Below the pieces are notes generated by a model. That model saw nothing but the letters and a program-made list of their open reading frames with translations. It was not told the DNA's origin and made no database searches. From JAKOQB01 sp036824465 (lineage in GTDB: Bacteria; Pseudomonadota; Gammaproteobacteria; Burkholderiales; Burkholderiaceae_F): 34,384 nucleotides of DNA. The stretch covers positions 1 through 34,384 of the forward strand of contig DAITAC010000042.1 of NCBI GenBank assembly GCA_036824465.1. The letters run 5' to 3'. A program made the position numbers and the translations under genes. Numbering within the stretch: the first letter of the stretch is position 1; each line of letters begins with the position of its first letter. Of the stretch, positions 1 to 9,015 are shown piece by piece.

Positions 1-1802
1 CTCGCCACCTCGGACGCCACTTGACTGCTCGTTCCGTATGAGGCCCTCGCCGACCTCGACTTCAACCAGCCTCGATTGAAAGCGTCCGTCAGGACACTTC
101 CCTCCTCGATGCGCGACACAACGGCTTCCCGACCGGCCATCTCGGCGGCGCGGCTGGCTTCCTGAACCTGCTTCTCGCTCACACCGACCTGCACGTCGTG
201 CGTGGCAAAGCCTTCGTTCCTGAGCATCTGGATCGCTTCCGTCCCGAGTCCGGTCCTGGTGCGCCAGTTACCTCCGAGATCCTGCGTGCGCGAGACCCAC
301 GCGTTCGATGTCGACGGACTCACGTTGCGCTGATCGAGGGTCGTGTTGCCTTGAGACACGTTGCCGACCGCAGCCGCTCCAGAGGCGGCCGCAGCGGTGG
401 CCTGCATCGAAGAAAGTCCTCCGATAGCCGCTGGACCAAACGTCTCGAGCCGCTTGACGGCCGCCCAGGCAATGAACGGAATCACTGCGACCATCGACCC
501 TACAACGGCCGCAGCCGAAATCGAATTCTGGTAGATGGAGCCGGCGGTCAGCAACGACAGGTTCTTGACCCCGGTGCCGATGTCGGCCGCGGCGGCCAGG
601 TCATAGGCGCTATAGACCGAACCCATGTAGTTCAATATCGCGTACAGCGGTGGCCACAGCTGGATCCAGACCATCACTGCGACGTATCCTGTGAAAGCGT
701 TCCACGCTTTCTGCCCGCTCAGCAGGAAGAGCAGGAGAATCAGTAAGGGGAATGCCCCGTACATCAGTGCTTCAACGACATTCCTGAAGATTGGAAGCGC
801 CTCCTCGGCGATCTTCGCGCCGTTCAGCCACGCTGCATTCTGCTGAACAACGGCCTGGGCCCGGCCGACCCCCAGCGTCAGCGCTGCGTTGTCGTTGATC
901 TTCTGTCCGACGATCTGTCCCGTGTCATTGATCGCGTTGATCAGGGCGTTTTGCAGGATCAGGTCCGAAGCGGTCGCCGAGCCGGCTGCAATCTGATTGC
1001 GAATGTAGGCGGCCGGAATCTGGGCTGCAATGGCGCCAAGCGCCGCTGCAGCCGGCAGCGTCGGATTCATCTTGAAGCCGAGCTTTGTCAGCTGGGTGTT
1101 CACCTCGAGCGGAAGCTGTGCGCCGAGGATCGAGTACGCGGTATCGCATGGGACCGTCTGCGTGCCGGTGCCGGTGTTGATCGTGGTGAAACGACCGGGG
1201 TTCGTGTTCGACAACAGCGGCCAGATGTTGTCGGACGCTGCGAACGTTGTCGGCGCGATCGTCCCGTCGGCCAGGTCATACATGGTGCAGTTGCCGATGA
1301 AGTTGATGACGTCCGTCCTCAGGTTCGGGTCTGCGATCGCGATTGACCGCGTCGCTGCGACGAGGCGATTTCCGAAGAGCAAGCCGTTGTTCTGGTAAGT
1401 CAGGTTCGAGTCCAGTCCGCCAATGCCGGGTATGAACGTGAAGGCGGTTTCGAAGAGTTCCGTGATCGTGTTTCCGATCGTGCTGGTCAGCCCACCCAGC
1501 ATCGCCATCCCCAGCGGAACGTTCGCCACGACCGTCGGCGCCGAACCGCCCGTCTTGTCGACGATCTGAACCGTCGCGCGGGGTAGGAAAAGAATGCAAT
1601 AGACGAGCAACACAGTGAAGAGCCAGTACCAGCCCTGCAGCTTCTGGGGAGCGAATGCGTACGCGGCAGCGGCCGCGATGAACCCGACGAACGCGACGGC
1701 TGCAATCGCGCTCAGGTACGTGCTCGACGCGATGATCGCCGCCACCGCGTTGAACATGCCGGCGAGGCTGGCTGCGTTCTGATAGGCGTAGATTTCCCAC
1801 AT
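1..1802 (-). CDS. traG: TraG, N-terminal part (mating-pair stabilisation / pilus assembly), cut by window edge
   Basis: An open frame runs from an ATG at 1802 to the left edge without a stop; 600 codons are visible. It begins MWEIYAYQNAASLAGMFNAV, typical of F-type TraG N-terminal domains. Several hydrophobic segments follow in the first 80 residues, with more around residues 330-450 (for example GAFPLLILLLFLLSG and SISAAAVVGSMVAVIPFIAW). After about residue 470 the sequence becomes Ala/Gly/Ser rich and hydrophilic, the start of the periplasmic C-terminal region. In F plasmid, TraG acts in the inner membrane in pilus assembly, and its C-terminal part works in mating-pair stabilisation and entry exclusion; that part lies outside the window. 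It starts 23 bp after traH ends, with a weak Shine-Dalgarno, so coupling to traH is likely. Family sure; full length unknown. Confidence 0.93.
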   Translation of the reverse strand, partial: MWEIYAYQNAASLAGMFNAVAAIIASSTYLSAIAAVAFVGFIAAAAAYAFAPQKLQGWYWLFTVLLVYCILFLPRATVQIVDKTGGSAPTVVANVPLGMAMLGGLTSTIGNTITELFETAFTFIPGIGGLDSNLTYQNNGLLFGNRLVAATRSIAIADPNLRTDVINFIGNCTMYDLADGTIAPTTFAASDNIWPLLSNTNPGRFTTINTGTGTQTVPCDTAYSILGAQLPLEVNTQLTKLGFKMNPTLPAAAALGAIAAQIPAAYIRNQIAAGSATASDLILQNALINAINDTGQIVGQKINDNAALTLGVGRAQAVVQQNAAWLNGAKIAEEALPIFRNVVEALMYGAFPLLILLLFLLSGQKAWNAFTGYVAVMVWIQLWPPLYAILNYMGSVYSAYDLAAAADIGTGVKNLSLLTAGSIYQNSISAAAVVGSMVAVIPFIAWAAVKRLETFGPAAIGGLSSMQATAAAASGAAAVGNVSQGNTTLDQRNVSPSTSNAWVSRTQDLGGNWRTRTGLGTEAIQMLRNEGFATHDVQVGVSEKQVQEASRAAEMAGREAVVSRIEEGSVLTDAFNRGWLKSRSARASYGTSSQVASEVA

Positions 1803-1825
1803 GGCAGTTGCGCTGCTTGACGCGG

Positions 1826-3268
1826 CTACCGCATGGCCTGAGCCCCGTGACCGAGCATGTCGAGAACCTGCTGGGGCATCGATGTGCGAAGTTGCCTCTC
1901 CAGTGCCTCAAGATTGCTCTGCACTGCGACCAGCGTCGTCGGCCTCACCGACAGATTCCGGCTCTCCTCGAACAGATCCCTGCGCAGCGCTGCAACGCGT
2001 TCCTGCACCTGCTGCAGTTCGTCGCGCTGGCCCTTGTCCACGAGCCACATCTTCTCGATCGCCTGTCTTCCGGGGCCCACGTACATGCCGATGAACGATT
2101 CCACATAGTCGATCGCAATGAGGTCGCGATACTGGTTGATCAACGTATCGGCCAAACCGGAGCCCGGGATGGTGTTCCCCACCGACAGCATTCTCCACAC
2201 CGGGATCGAGGTCTGGTTCACGAAGCCAATGACGGCGGAGTTGTTCGGCACCGCGGTGCGCGTCTGGATCGCGTTTGAAATCTGCTGCAACATCGTTTGA
2301 ACCCGCGTCGAGAACGGCGTGAAGGTCTTGCTCGCGCGCGTCGGGTTGCGGCACTGCGCATACTCGTCGCAAGACAACCAGTTCGTGATCGTCACGTTTC
2401 CCGCCCCGGCGTCCAGATCTCCATAGAGCAGTTTCTTCATGTCGATGATTGACGGACCCTCGTGCCGAGGCGTCACCTGGTCGATATCCGCGTAGAAGAT
2501 CACGGTCCCCACGAGGTTCATCACGAACTCCTTTTCCTCAGGGCTGAGTGTCGGCAAGGTCATCAACGCGTCCCAAACGAAATTCCCGACATAGGGCAAT
2601 TTGGACGTGATCGCCGGGTTGCCCGAATTCCTGGCACTCTGCAGGATCGTCGCCCGCGACGTCGCGCACTGCACCTTCGCTGACTCGTTGTCCGATGCAA
2701 GCCCCATGGCCTGCGCAGCGAAATTGCAGATGTCCTCTGCTCTGACATTGGCGGCCTCGGCTGCGTTGGCCACGAGACTCTTGGCCGCCTCGCAGGAGTT
2801 GATCCTCGCGTTATTGACCCAGGTTTCGATGCCCTGGAAGTACTTGGTGAGATCTCCCAGGAGCGGAGAAACCGACTCGAGGGCGGCCTGAAACGCCACG
2901 CCCGGCAGCGCCGTCGTGATGTTCTTCAGCATGTTCTTGATCTCGGTGCCCGAGATGTGCGAGAAGCTGCCCCCGAAAGCATCGATGCCCCCACACGATG
3001 CCGTGACCGACGGCCAGGCAACGCTGAGGAGCTGGTATGACTTGGTCGGTGAACGCACGTACAGACTTCCGCCTTGATACGTGTTCATCGTCTGCCCGCG
3101 GAACGCGCCCGGCGCCGTGTAATTTCCAATAGCTCCGAGGTTGTTGAACATGGTCTGCATCTCGGTGTTGAGATCCGCTGCCATTGACATGCCAGGCAAG
3201 CCGATCAGCGCCCACCAGACGACAAGGGCAACTCCGCGCGCCGCGATTCGAGAGAACGGAGTCATCAT
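1826..3268 (-). CDS. traH: TraH, F-type conjugative pilus assembly protein
   Basis: The protein has about 480 residues, the usual TraH length. It starts MMTPFSRIAARGVALVVWWA with a signal peptide ending near SMAADLNTEM, so it is exported to the periplasm or outer membrane. TraH-like features include the N-terminal NTYQGGSLYVR stretch, paired cysteines (SCGG, NSCEAAK, EDICNFAAQAMG) and a C-terminal coiled-coil-like segment (about residues 420-470). In F plasmid TraH works with TraF, TraU, TraW, TrbB and TrbI in pilus extension and retraction. I chose the ATG at 3268 because GGAGGTGGAA lies directly before it; an alternative ATG at 3286 would overlap the traF stop. TraG follows 23 bp downstream. 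Confidence 0.92.
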   Translation of the reverse strand: MMTPFSRIAARGVALVVWWALIGLPGMSMAADLNTEMQTMFNNLGAIGNYTAPGAFRGQTMNTYQGGSLYVRSPTKSYQLLSVAWPSVTASCGGIDAFGGSFSHISGTEIKNMLKNITTALPGVAFQAALESVSPLLGDLTKYFQGIETWVNNARINSCEAAKSLVANAAEAANVRAEDICNFAAQAMGLASDNESAKVQCATSRATILQSARNSGNPAITSKLPYVGNFVWDALMTLPTLSPEEKEFVMNLVGTVIFYADIDQVTPRHEGPSIIDMKKLLYGDLDAGAGNVTITNWLSCDEYAQCRNPTRASKTFTPFSTRVQTMLQQISNAIQTRTAVPNNSAVIGFVNQTSIPVWRMLSVGNTIPGSGLADTLINQYRDLIAIDYVESFIGMYVGPGRQAIEKMWLVDKGQRDELQQVQERVAALRRDLFEESRNLSVRPTTLVAVQSNLEALERQLRTSMPQQVLDMLGHGAQAMR

Positions 3269-3282
3269 TTCCACCTCCAGCA

Positions 3283-4167
3283 TCATTGAAGGGTCAGCTT
3301 CTTGCTGATGCCGGGAAGCATCTTTTCTGCGTCTGGTGCCGTCGCCGCTGCGACGCGCTCGAGCAGCTGCCCTTCGGAAAGCACACCGAACCCGAGCGGA
3401 ACGATCTTTCCGGTGAACGGCTGCGCCAGAAAAACCGCCGGCACCTGGGCCACGTCGAGTGTCTTGGAGATCCCGTTGTCGACTCGATAGGAAGGAAAGT
3501 CGGGCAATCCGGCGCCGTCAACGCTGACCGGAACCACTTGGATCCCATACTTCGCCTGGAATGTCGCAAGGGTCGGCGCAAACGCATGGCAGTACGGGCA
3601 ATCACTTCGGAAGAAGAAGAAGATTGCGTGGTCCTTGTTGATCGATGCGACGCTCCTGACGCGCGAGGCGAGCTCCTGTTGGTTGAAGACTTCAAGCGCG
3701 CGCGAATTGACCGGTCGTCCCTCGAGCGTCATGTCCAGGGACGGCGTCGCCCAGGCCACACGCTGTGCGACGTCCGCAAAGTACGAAGCCTGTCGCACGA
3801 CCTTGGCTTCAAGATCCATGTATCGACGAACGTTTGCTTCGGTCGGGTTGATGTAGGCGATATTGCGCAGTTCCTCCACACGTTTCTTCAGCTGCTCGAA
3901 TTCCTGGAGTTCTGGTGCCTTGTTCGCCGCTTTCGGTGCTTCTGGATTCGTCGCGCCGGGCTCCGCCTTGGGTGGGGCGGGAGCCCCGAGCTCCGGTTCC
4001 TCGTAAAAGTGCCAGCCGCGCTCGTGATCGCACCAGTAGCCGGTGGCTGCTTTGCAGTTCGATAGCGCAGCCTCCTTGGCGACCGTGGCCTGAAGACACG
4101 CACTCAGTGGAAGGAACAATGCGACGCCCGCTGCGGCCGTGATCACGTTCAGGCGATTCAGCCTCAT
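3283..4167 (-). CDS. traF: TraF, thioredoxin-fold pilus assembly protein with CPYC
   Basis: The protein has 294 residues. An N-terminal hydrophobic segment (about 8-24) ends in LPLSAC, which fits a lipoprotein signal with Cys24, although a plain signal peptide is possible. Residues 60-100 are Pro/Ala/Glu rich, then a coiled-coil-like stretch leads to a thioredoxin-like domain with FFFFRSDCPYCHAFAPTL (Cys190 and Cys193) and a cis-Pro region VAQVPAVFL. F-type TraF belongs to the pilus assembly/mating-pair group in the periplasm. F plasmid TraF itself is described as lacking an active CXXC, while this one has it and may be a working oxidoreductase for cysteine-rich TraN, TraU and TraH. The start codon overlaps the upstream stop as TGATG; the longer upstream frame lacks a better ribosome site. 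Confidence 0.92.
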   Translation of the reverse strand: MRLNRLNVITAAAGVALFLPLSACLQATVAKEAALSNCKAATGYWCDHERGWHFYEEPELGAPAPPKAEPGATNPEAPKAANKAPELQEFEQLKKRVEELRNIAYINPTEANVRRYMDLEAKVVRQASYFADVAQRVAWATPSLDMTLEGRPVNSRALEVFNQQELASRVRSVASINKDHAIFFFFRSDCPYCHAFAPTLATFQAKYGIQVVPVSVDGAGLPDFPSYRVDNGISKTLDVAQVPAVFLAQPFTGKIVPLGFGVLSEGQLLERVAAATAPDAEKMLPGISKKLTLQ

Positions 4168-4553
4168 CACTTCGACGCTCCATTGACAGGTGGGTAGGTG
4201 CCGTCTTTGCACATCGACACCTGGTACGTGACCCGCTGCGAGGCCGGCGCGGTCGCGACGATCTTTGAGTTTCGATCCCGCACCCCGTCCTGAGTCGCTG
4301 TGACTTCCAGGCGTTTGCAGTCCGGGGACAGGTCCCGCGCGGTCTTCACGCTGAATCGCAGCGGTGCAGTTGTCTTAAAGAGATCGGTGAACGTCTGCGC
4401 GATGGGTCCAACGATGACGCCTTCCGCCGTGCCATATTCCATCGCCTCCAGCAGCAGCGGCTGCAGAGACTGCACCTCGCGAGCCAACGCAGTAGCGGCA
4501 GCCAGCGTGATGGCGCCTGCCAGCGACGCGACGGCCATCTTGATTGCTCGCAT
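4167..4553 (-). CDS. Small exported protein of unknown function in the tra operon
   Basis: The predicted protein has 128 residues and starts MRAIKMAVASLAGAITLAAA, a clear signal peptide, with cleavage probably near ALAREVQS. The mature part is about 105 residues with two cysteines (SPDCKRLE and VSMCKDGTYP) that could pair. I do not recognise a family. It has a strong ribosome site (GGGAGGTGC) before the ATG at 4553. Its start overlaps the traN stop and its stop overlaps the traF start, both as TGATG, so it is translated as part of the operon. F plasmid has trbE and other non-essential small genes in this place. A periplasmic accessory role in pilus or mating-pair assembly is only a guess from position. 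Confidence 0.82.
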   Translation of the reverse strand: MRAIKMAVASLAGAITLAAATALAREVQSLQPLLLEAMEYGTAEGVIVGPIAQTFTDLFKTTAPLRFSVKTARDLSPDCKRLEVTATQDGVRDRNSKIVATAPASQRVTYQVSMCKDGTYPPVNGASK

Positions 4554-6619
4554 CAGCACCTCCCTTGCCCTAAGTAACAAGAGGGAACCTTCGATGCGGC
4601 CGCGGACCCCAAAGCTGTGGCGTTCGGCAGGGTCGGCGCAATCTCAGCGTAAAACTCCTGCAGGTTCATGCGCGAAAAGTCGAGCGCCTGCAGTTCCGGG
4701 ACGCTGAATCCGTTGCAACTCGGGCTCTGCGCGGAACCGAAGCCCCGACCCACTTGCGCAAGCCCTTGCTCGTTGATGATTCGTGCCAGCCGCGAGTTGT
4801 AGCAGCAGTAAGTTTGCGTCTGCGCGATGCACGTGCGAATGATCGGCAGCCGACTCGAACAGTAGGTGCCAAGGTAGACGCAAAGACTCGCATCGCGCTT
4901 CATTGCGGTCACCTGCTCCGCTTCGCTGCAGCTAAGGATTCCAGAGTATTGAATCGCCATGATCGCCAGCGTCCACCAACCCGGGACGATCGCGCTCACG
5001 AAGTCCGACACCGCAAGATCGCCAGCCAGAACGCCGGCAAGGCCCGAGCTGTATCCAGTGTCCCAGAGGGCCTCGAAGCCGGTCAGGATGAAACCGGGCG
5101 CATCGGAAACGAACAATGCGTCGTAGGTATAGGTGCTGACCGCAGCTTTGCCGATGGATCCGACCGCAGCGGATGCAATCTGGTAGTCGGTGAACATCGA
5201 GCGCGAGGCGGTCCCACCCTCGTTGCAGCAGTTCACCAGACCGAAAAGCTTCTTCACGCAGCGGTTGTCGAATCCCTTGAACACGCGCAGCGACGCCGCA
5301 TCAAGGTACTTGCCGGCTTCCCGCGACGCCTCGAGGAACGCCACCGTCTTCGCAAAATCCTGATCCGGCGGATAGGAGGCATCCCAACAGCTCCCGTCGG
5401 TGCAGAACGATTGCGCGCCGCAGTTCTCTACTGTCTGGTAGCTTGCCGGCGTCTTCTCGCAGGTGAAATCGGTTTCGTATGCCGTGCAGATCGGCGAGGT
5501 GAACGTCGTGTCCCAGTCGATGCAATAAGGAGACGAGGGGGTCTGCGTGCAGTTCCCGAACTGCGGCTGGGTACAGTCCGTCGGGTTTGTCAGATCGACG
5601 CAGTTAAACGAGTCCGTGTACTGCCAGCACGATCGCGTCACCGGATAGTCGTTGATGACGTAGGTAGCGGTCGGGGACGAGCAGGTGGAGTTGGCTCTTT
5701 CGCATTTGTCGAGTGGCCCCGCCATCGGCGGCGGGTTCTGAACCGGCGTGTTGTCGCCTTCCGGCGGCAGGTATCCGGGCGGTACCCGTGCCTCGTAGCC
5801 GGCGCACAAATCGTTCCACGTATCGGTGACAAGGGGCGACGCGTCGACCGTGGTGTACGTCGTGACCTGTGTGGCCGTCGCCAGCGTCTCCACGCCGCTG
5901 ACACTGTCGAGGCAAACCTGTTGTCCCGTCAGCGGCGGCGTTGTCGAGACGTACGGACCAACCTGTGTGGCGGCGCACGAGTACACGGTGTTCACCTGTG
6001 GCATCTCGCAGGTCCACGTTGCCGTGCCTGTCACCGGATCCACGACCCTGGTCGGTCCGGACGTCGCCCCATTCGGACACACCCAATCGACCGTCACGTT
6101 CAAGGTGTTCGTGCATACGTTGTCCAACGAACGCATCAGGTAGGTGAAGCAGGCCTGAGAGTCGTACGTCGCGGGCGCGAGCAGCGTCGTTGTCGTCGTG
6201 CATCCGCTGTAGACGCTACTCAGCGTGACGCCTTGGCTGCTTGGATTGTTGTAGATCGCGTTCGCTGCGGCTACCGAGGGGTCCGTTGGAGGAATGGGCG
6301 GGCGCGGCAACGATGCCGACGACTGCGCGCCCAGCAAAGCCTGACACGTCGGATCCGTCGGGGTCGACAGACATGCTGTCAGGGCGGCCGACGCGTTGAC
6401 TGAGAGCGAAGGCTGCGAGTACAGCGACGTCTGCGGCGGGTTGGAGGTGTATCCGGGGACGTTGGTCGACGCGGTTGAGCTGTTGACCGTCGTCCGAATC
6501 GCGCTGTTCGCAGCTGCGCCGTTGGCCCTCGCTTCCGAGACGGGGTCTGCGGACGCCGAAGTCGCGAATGCAAGGGCGAGGGCAAGCGCGCAAACCAAGA
6601 AGGGCGCTTTCACGCTCAT
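4553..6619 (-). CDS. traN: TraN, cysteine-rich outer-membrane mating-pair stabilisation protein
   Basis: The protein has 688 residues. A signal peptide (MSVKAPFLVCALALALAFAT...ASADP) leads to a Thr/Ser/Pro-rich N-terminal half and then a very cysteine-rich C-terminal half with features typical of TraN: RVFKGFDNRCVKKLFGLVNCC near residue 450, CSEAEQ...CVYLGTYCSSRLPI, and CCYNSRLARIINEQG, followed by the closing segment around LQALDFSRMNLQEF. TraN is the outer-membrane adhesin that contacts the recipient surface and selects the mating partner in F-like systems. The many cysteines are expected to need the DsbC and TraF oxidoreductases encoded in the same operon. The start overlaps the trbC stop as ATGA. 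The N-terminal part (residues 25-330) probably carries the variable recipient-binding region. Confidence 0.95.
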   Translation of the reverse strand: MSVKAPFLVCALALALAFATSASADPVSEARANGAAANSAIRTTVNSSTASTNVPGYTSNPPQTSLYSQPSLSVNASAALTACLSTPTDPTCQALLGAQSSASLPRPPIPPTDPSVAAANAIYNNPSSQGVTLSSVYSGCTTTTTLLAPATYDSQACFTYLMRSLDNVCTNTLNVTVDWVCPNGATSGPTRVVDPVTGTATWTCEMPQVNTVYSCAATQVGPYVSTTPPLTGQQVCLDSVSGVETLATATQVTTYTTVDASPLVTDTWNDLCAGYEARVPPGYLPPEGDNTPVQNPPPMAGPLDKCERANSTCSSPTATYVINDYPVTRSCWQYTDSFNCVDLTNPTDCTQPQFGNCTQTPSSPYCIDWDTTFTSPICTAYETDFTCEKTPASYQTVENCGAQSFCTDGSCWDASYPPDQDFAKTVAFLEASREAGKYLDAASLRVFKGFDNRCVKKLFGLVNCCNEGGTASRSMFTDYQIASAAVGSIGKAAVSTYTYDALFVSDAPGFILTGFEALWDTGYSSGLAGVLAGDLAVSDFVSAIVPGWWTLAIMAIQYSGILSCSEAEQVTAMKRDASLCVYLGTYCSSRLPIIRTCIAQTQTYCCYNSRLARIINEQGLAQVGRGFGSAQSPSCNGFSVPELQALDFSRMNLQEFYAEIAPTLPNATALGSAAASKVPSCYLGQGRC

Positions 6620-7359
6620 CCCCTCAGCCGCTTGAGGAAGGGGGCGGCTTCACGCGAAAACGCCGGCGCCCGTTTTGTCATGAAGTCCAGCGCGTAGTCG
6701 AGTGAGACGTCGCCTTGCGTTGATACGAACGCGTCTGCCGGAAAACATGCCTGACCGTCGCACTGTTTGATTTCCACGCCTCGCCGCACCAGCACGAAGG
6801 TGGGCACGCGCGATACGCTGAACCGGTCGAATGACTGTGGATCAATCTGGAACGGTGCCTTGTGCCGGCCGATCAGTGTCTTAACGCGGGCGGCTGTGGC
6901 GGCGAGCGAGTTGTCAACGAAACCCCGCAACACCAGCGTTGCACGCGCGCGTTCGGCCTGCCGTACCAACCGCGCCAGCGCCGCCTCGGGCATCGCAAAG
7001 CTCACGAACACGAGAAGCGCGCCCTCGGCGCCAAGGACGCCGTTCCTGCCGTCCTGTTCCAGCAACGAATAGCCTTTGGCGATCGCCTCCAGATCGACCG
7101 TCGCCGGTGCTGTCGGCCTCGGAAGGACCTCGATGCGCGGCGCGGAGGGAACCGGAACACGCGAGGCTTGTTCCTCGGTCGGCATGCGGTTGAGCCGCTG
7201 CGCCCGCTCGATATCCTGGTCGGTGATCACTGGCTGCAACTTGCGGGCGCGCTCGATGTCCGCATCCGTGACCGTGCCGATCGGTTGTGCACGGGTTCCT
7301 GCAGCGCCAAGGAGCGCCAGAACCGGCACTGAAACGCGCCACAGCACACTACGAGCCAT
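6616..7359 (-). CDS. trbC: TrbC, F-type pilin assembly protein
   Basis: The protein has about 247 residues with a signal peptide (MARSVLWRVSVPVLALLGAAGTRA). A duplicated motif DADIERARKL/DQDIERAQRL lies near residues 30-60. The C-terminal half (about 105-235) is the TrbC_Ftype domain with a thioredoxin-like fold: LLVFVSFAMPEAALARLVRQA, LRGFVDNSL, FQIDPQSFDRFSVSRVPTFVL. This family acts in the periplasm in F-pilus assembly. The stop overlaps the traN start as ATGA. The start is uncertain: ATG at 7359 lies inside the end of traU and has GAAGGG very close, while an in-frame GTG at 7368 would have a more normal spacing to an upstream purine run. Either choice leaves the signal peptide intact. Confidence 0.9.
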   Translation of the reverse strand: MARSVLWRVSVPVLALLGAAGTRAQPIGTVTDADIERARKLQPVITDQDIERAQRLNRMPTEEQASRVPVPSAPRIEVLPRPTAPATVDLEAIAKGYSLLEQDGRNGVLGAEGALLVFVSFAMPEAALARLVRQAERARATLVLRGFVDNSLAATAARVKTLIGRHKAPFQIDPQSFDRFSVSRVPTFVLVRRGVEIKQCDGQACFPADAFVSTQGDVSLDYALDFMTKRAPAFSREAAPFLKRLRG

Positions 7360-8377
7360 ACCCTTCACAGCAGTTTCTCTTTCTGAACAACTGGAATGAA
7401 AAGTCTTCCCCGCTGACCGGGTACTCCTTGCCGGCGCCCCACAGAATCGTCGTCCTGCCGAAGGGCTGGCAGCATCTCCCGGATCCATCCTTGCGTGTCT
7501 GTGGAGTGGGGTAAAGCAACTCGGTCTTGTAGGCCCGCTTGTCCATCGTCGGAAGCACGTAGGGTCCACACAAACCCTGCGCACCGTGGTATCCGTTTGC
7601 AATCAACTGACGGTGCATCTTGTAGGTGAGCCGCTCCGTGATCAGTTCTGCGTCGCGCACTCCACCCATGTGATATGGAATTCGCCCATCCAGCGGATAT
7701 ATGCCCCCTTGGCACCCAGCACACCAGAACAACTCCTTGATTCCGAAACCCGCTGTGGCCGCAACGCAATCTGCGGCACATGCGGCGACCGCGACCGGAT
7801 TTGCGAACAGAACGGCGTCCGGGTTGAGGATCAGCGTCAATTCGTCGTCATTCCAGAGTGGATCGACCTCCGTCAGGTAGGCCAGATCAAAGGACCCCTG
7901 CTCGAGACAGCTCGTGTAGTCGCCGAGGACCTCCAGCCACGACAGAACCGGGTTTGTGTAGTAGTGCGCCTGGTAGAACGCCGCGCCAGTGCCATTGGCT
8001 TCTGGTCTCGTGAAGCGTCCATGCTCGGGCGCCGCGATGCCAGGGCTCAAATCGAGCCCTCCCATCGAGACGAGGCAGAACGGCTTGCGAACGACCTCGA
8101 CGACACGGGCCGGCTCCCAGAAACCGATCGACACCCCGATGATCGGTCGCAACCCGCAACTGCAAATGGGAGCAATCGAGCCGTCAGAAAAATTCTCCTG
8201 GCCCATCGACGCAACCGCTGCATTGCCGATCGTGATCGGCAAAACGCAGCTCCAACAGATGTCCGAAATCGGGTTAGGAAACTTGCCCTTGCAGGTCAGG
8301 CTCGCGGCGTGACACGGGCTGGCGCCGAGGAAGACGAGTAGCGCGATAGCGGCGAAACGCAAGAGTGCTCGCATCAC
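7349..8377 (-). CDS. traU: TraU, F-type pilus assembly / DNA transfer protein
   Basis: The protein has 342 residues, the usual TraU length. Signal peptide MMRALLRFAAIALLVFLGASPCHA is followed by the characteristic CKGKFPNPISDICWSCVLPI, then CSCGLRPIIGVSIGFWEPARVVEV, CAADCVAA, FWCAGCQGGIYPLDG and GRCCQPFGRTTILWGAGKEYP. Many of the cysteine pairs are conserved in the family, so the folded protein is probably disulfide-rich. In F plasmid TraU is periplasmic, needed mainly for DNA transfer and partly for pilus formation. The start ATGATG overlaps the traW stop (ATGA); the second ATG at 8374 is equally possible. The stop lies inside the first codons of trbC. Confidence 0.95.
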   Translation of the reverse strand: MMRALLRFAAIALLVFLGASPCHAASLTCKGKFPNPISDICWSCVLPITIGNAAVASMGQENFSDGSIAPICSCGLRPIIGVSIGFWEPARVVEVVRKPFCLVSMGGLDLSPGIAAPEHGRFTRPEANGTGAAFYQAHYYTNPVLSWLEVLGDYTSCLEQGSFDLAYLTEVDPLWNDDELTLILNPDAVLFANPVAVAACAADCVAATAGFGIKELFWCAGCQGGIYPLDGRIPYHMGGVRDAELITERLTYKMHRQLIANGYHGAQGLCGPYVLPTMDKRAYKTELLYPTPQTRKDGSGRCCQPFGRTTILWGAGKEYPVSGEDFSFQLFRKRNCCEGYGS

Positions 8378-9015
8378 ATCACCACCAGTTCATCAATTCG
8401 AAGCCGCATCCCCTCCTGAGACACGAGCGCCGGCACGTGCAAGATCCCGAGTTGCCGTGTGAGATCGCCGTGCTGGTCGAAGTACACCGGAACGTTCCAT
8501 GCCTTCATCAGATCCACGTACGAGCCGCCTACCAGGATCGGCTTCACACGCCCACCGAAGGAATCGATCACGTAAAGCGCGTTGCGGACCTGCTTGCTGT
8601 CCCGGGCATCGAAAAACAGCAGCCGCTTTGTCATCGACACAACCTCAAGCGGGTTCTTCCTCGTTCCGGCGGGGAACAGCACATTGCCTTTGTCGTCGAA
8701 CACGTTGCGGTCGAGGACAAATGTGGGGTCGTAGTAGAAGGTTCTCGCCGCCGTCGCTTGACTGAGTCCCGGTACCGGCTGGGGATTGCGAACGGACTCC
8801 TCGGCTTGCCACTTGAATTGCTCTTCGAGCCGCTTGAGCTCGCCGGTGCGCGCCTTCTCTTCGATCCGTGCGCGAATGAACTCCAATAGGTTCGGCTCGC
8901 GCACCTCGTAGGTCGGGCCGATCTGGCTCAGGCTCACCGCTGCCGCCGACGTCGCGCCGACCGCCAAAGCGATGAAGGTAGCGATGCACCACACGGCTAC
9001 GCCCGGCCTGGACAC
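8374..9015 (-). CDS. traW: TraW, F-type pilus assembly protein
   Basis: The protein has 213 residues and starts with GTG at 9015, preceded by GAGGT at normal spacing. Signal peptide VSRPGVAVWCIATFIALAVGATSAAA precedes a mature part with TraW features: LSQIGPTYEVREPNLLEFI, the segment RTFYYDPTFVLDRNVFDDKGNVLFPAGTRKNPLE, LLFFDARDSKQV, ILVGGSYVDLMK and VYFDQHGDLTRQLGILHVPALVSQEG. TraW is periplasmic, needed for F-pilus assembly, and works with TrbC and TraU. The reading frame begins inside the end of the small gene upstream (19 bp overlap) and ends in an ATGA overlap with traU. Confidence 0.94.
   Translation of the reverse strand: MSRPGVAVWCIATFIALAVGATSAAAVSLSQIGPTYEVREPNLLEFIRARIEEKARTGELKRLEEQFKWQAEESVRNPQPVPGLSQATAARTFYYDPTFVLDRNVFDDKGNVLFPAGTRKNPLEVVSMTKRLLFFDARDSKQVRNALYVIDSFGGRVKPILVGGSYVDLMKAWNVPVYFDQHGDLTRQLGILHVPALVSQEGMRLRIDELVVM

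Noticed and set aside
1276..1911. Minus-strand 211-codon frame at the TraG start
   Set aside because: It is in a different register from TraG, has low-complexity Arg/His-rich content and overlaps the clear TraG N-terminus.
4754..6403. Long plus-strand open frame (549 codons)
   Set aside because: It is antisense to traN, whose motifs are clear. The frame is Arg-rich with no recognisable domain, as expected for the opposite strand of GC-rich coding DNA.
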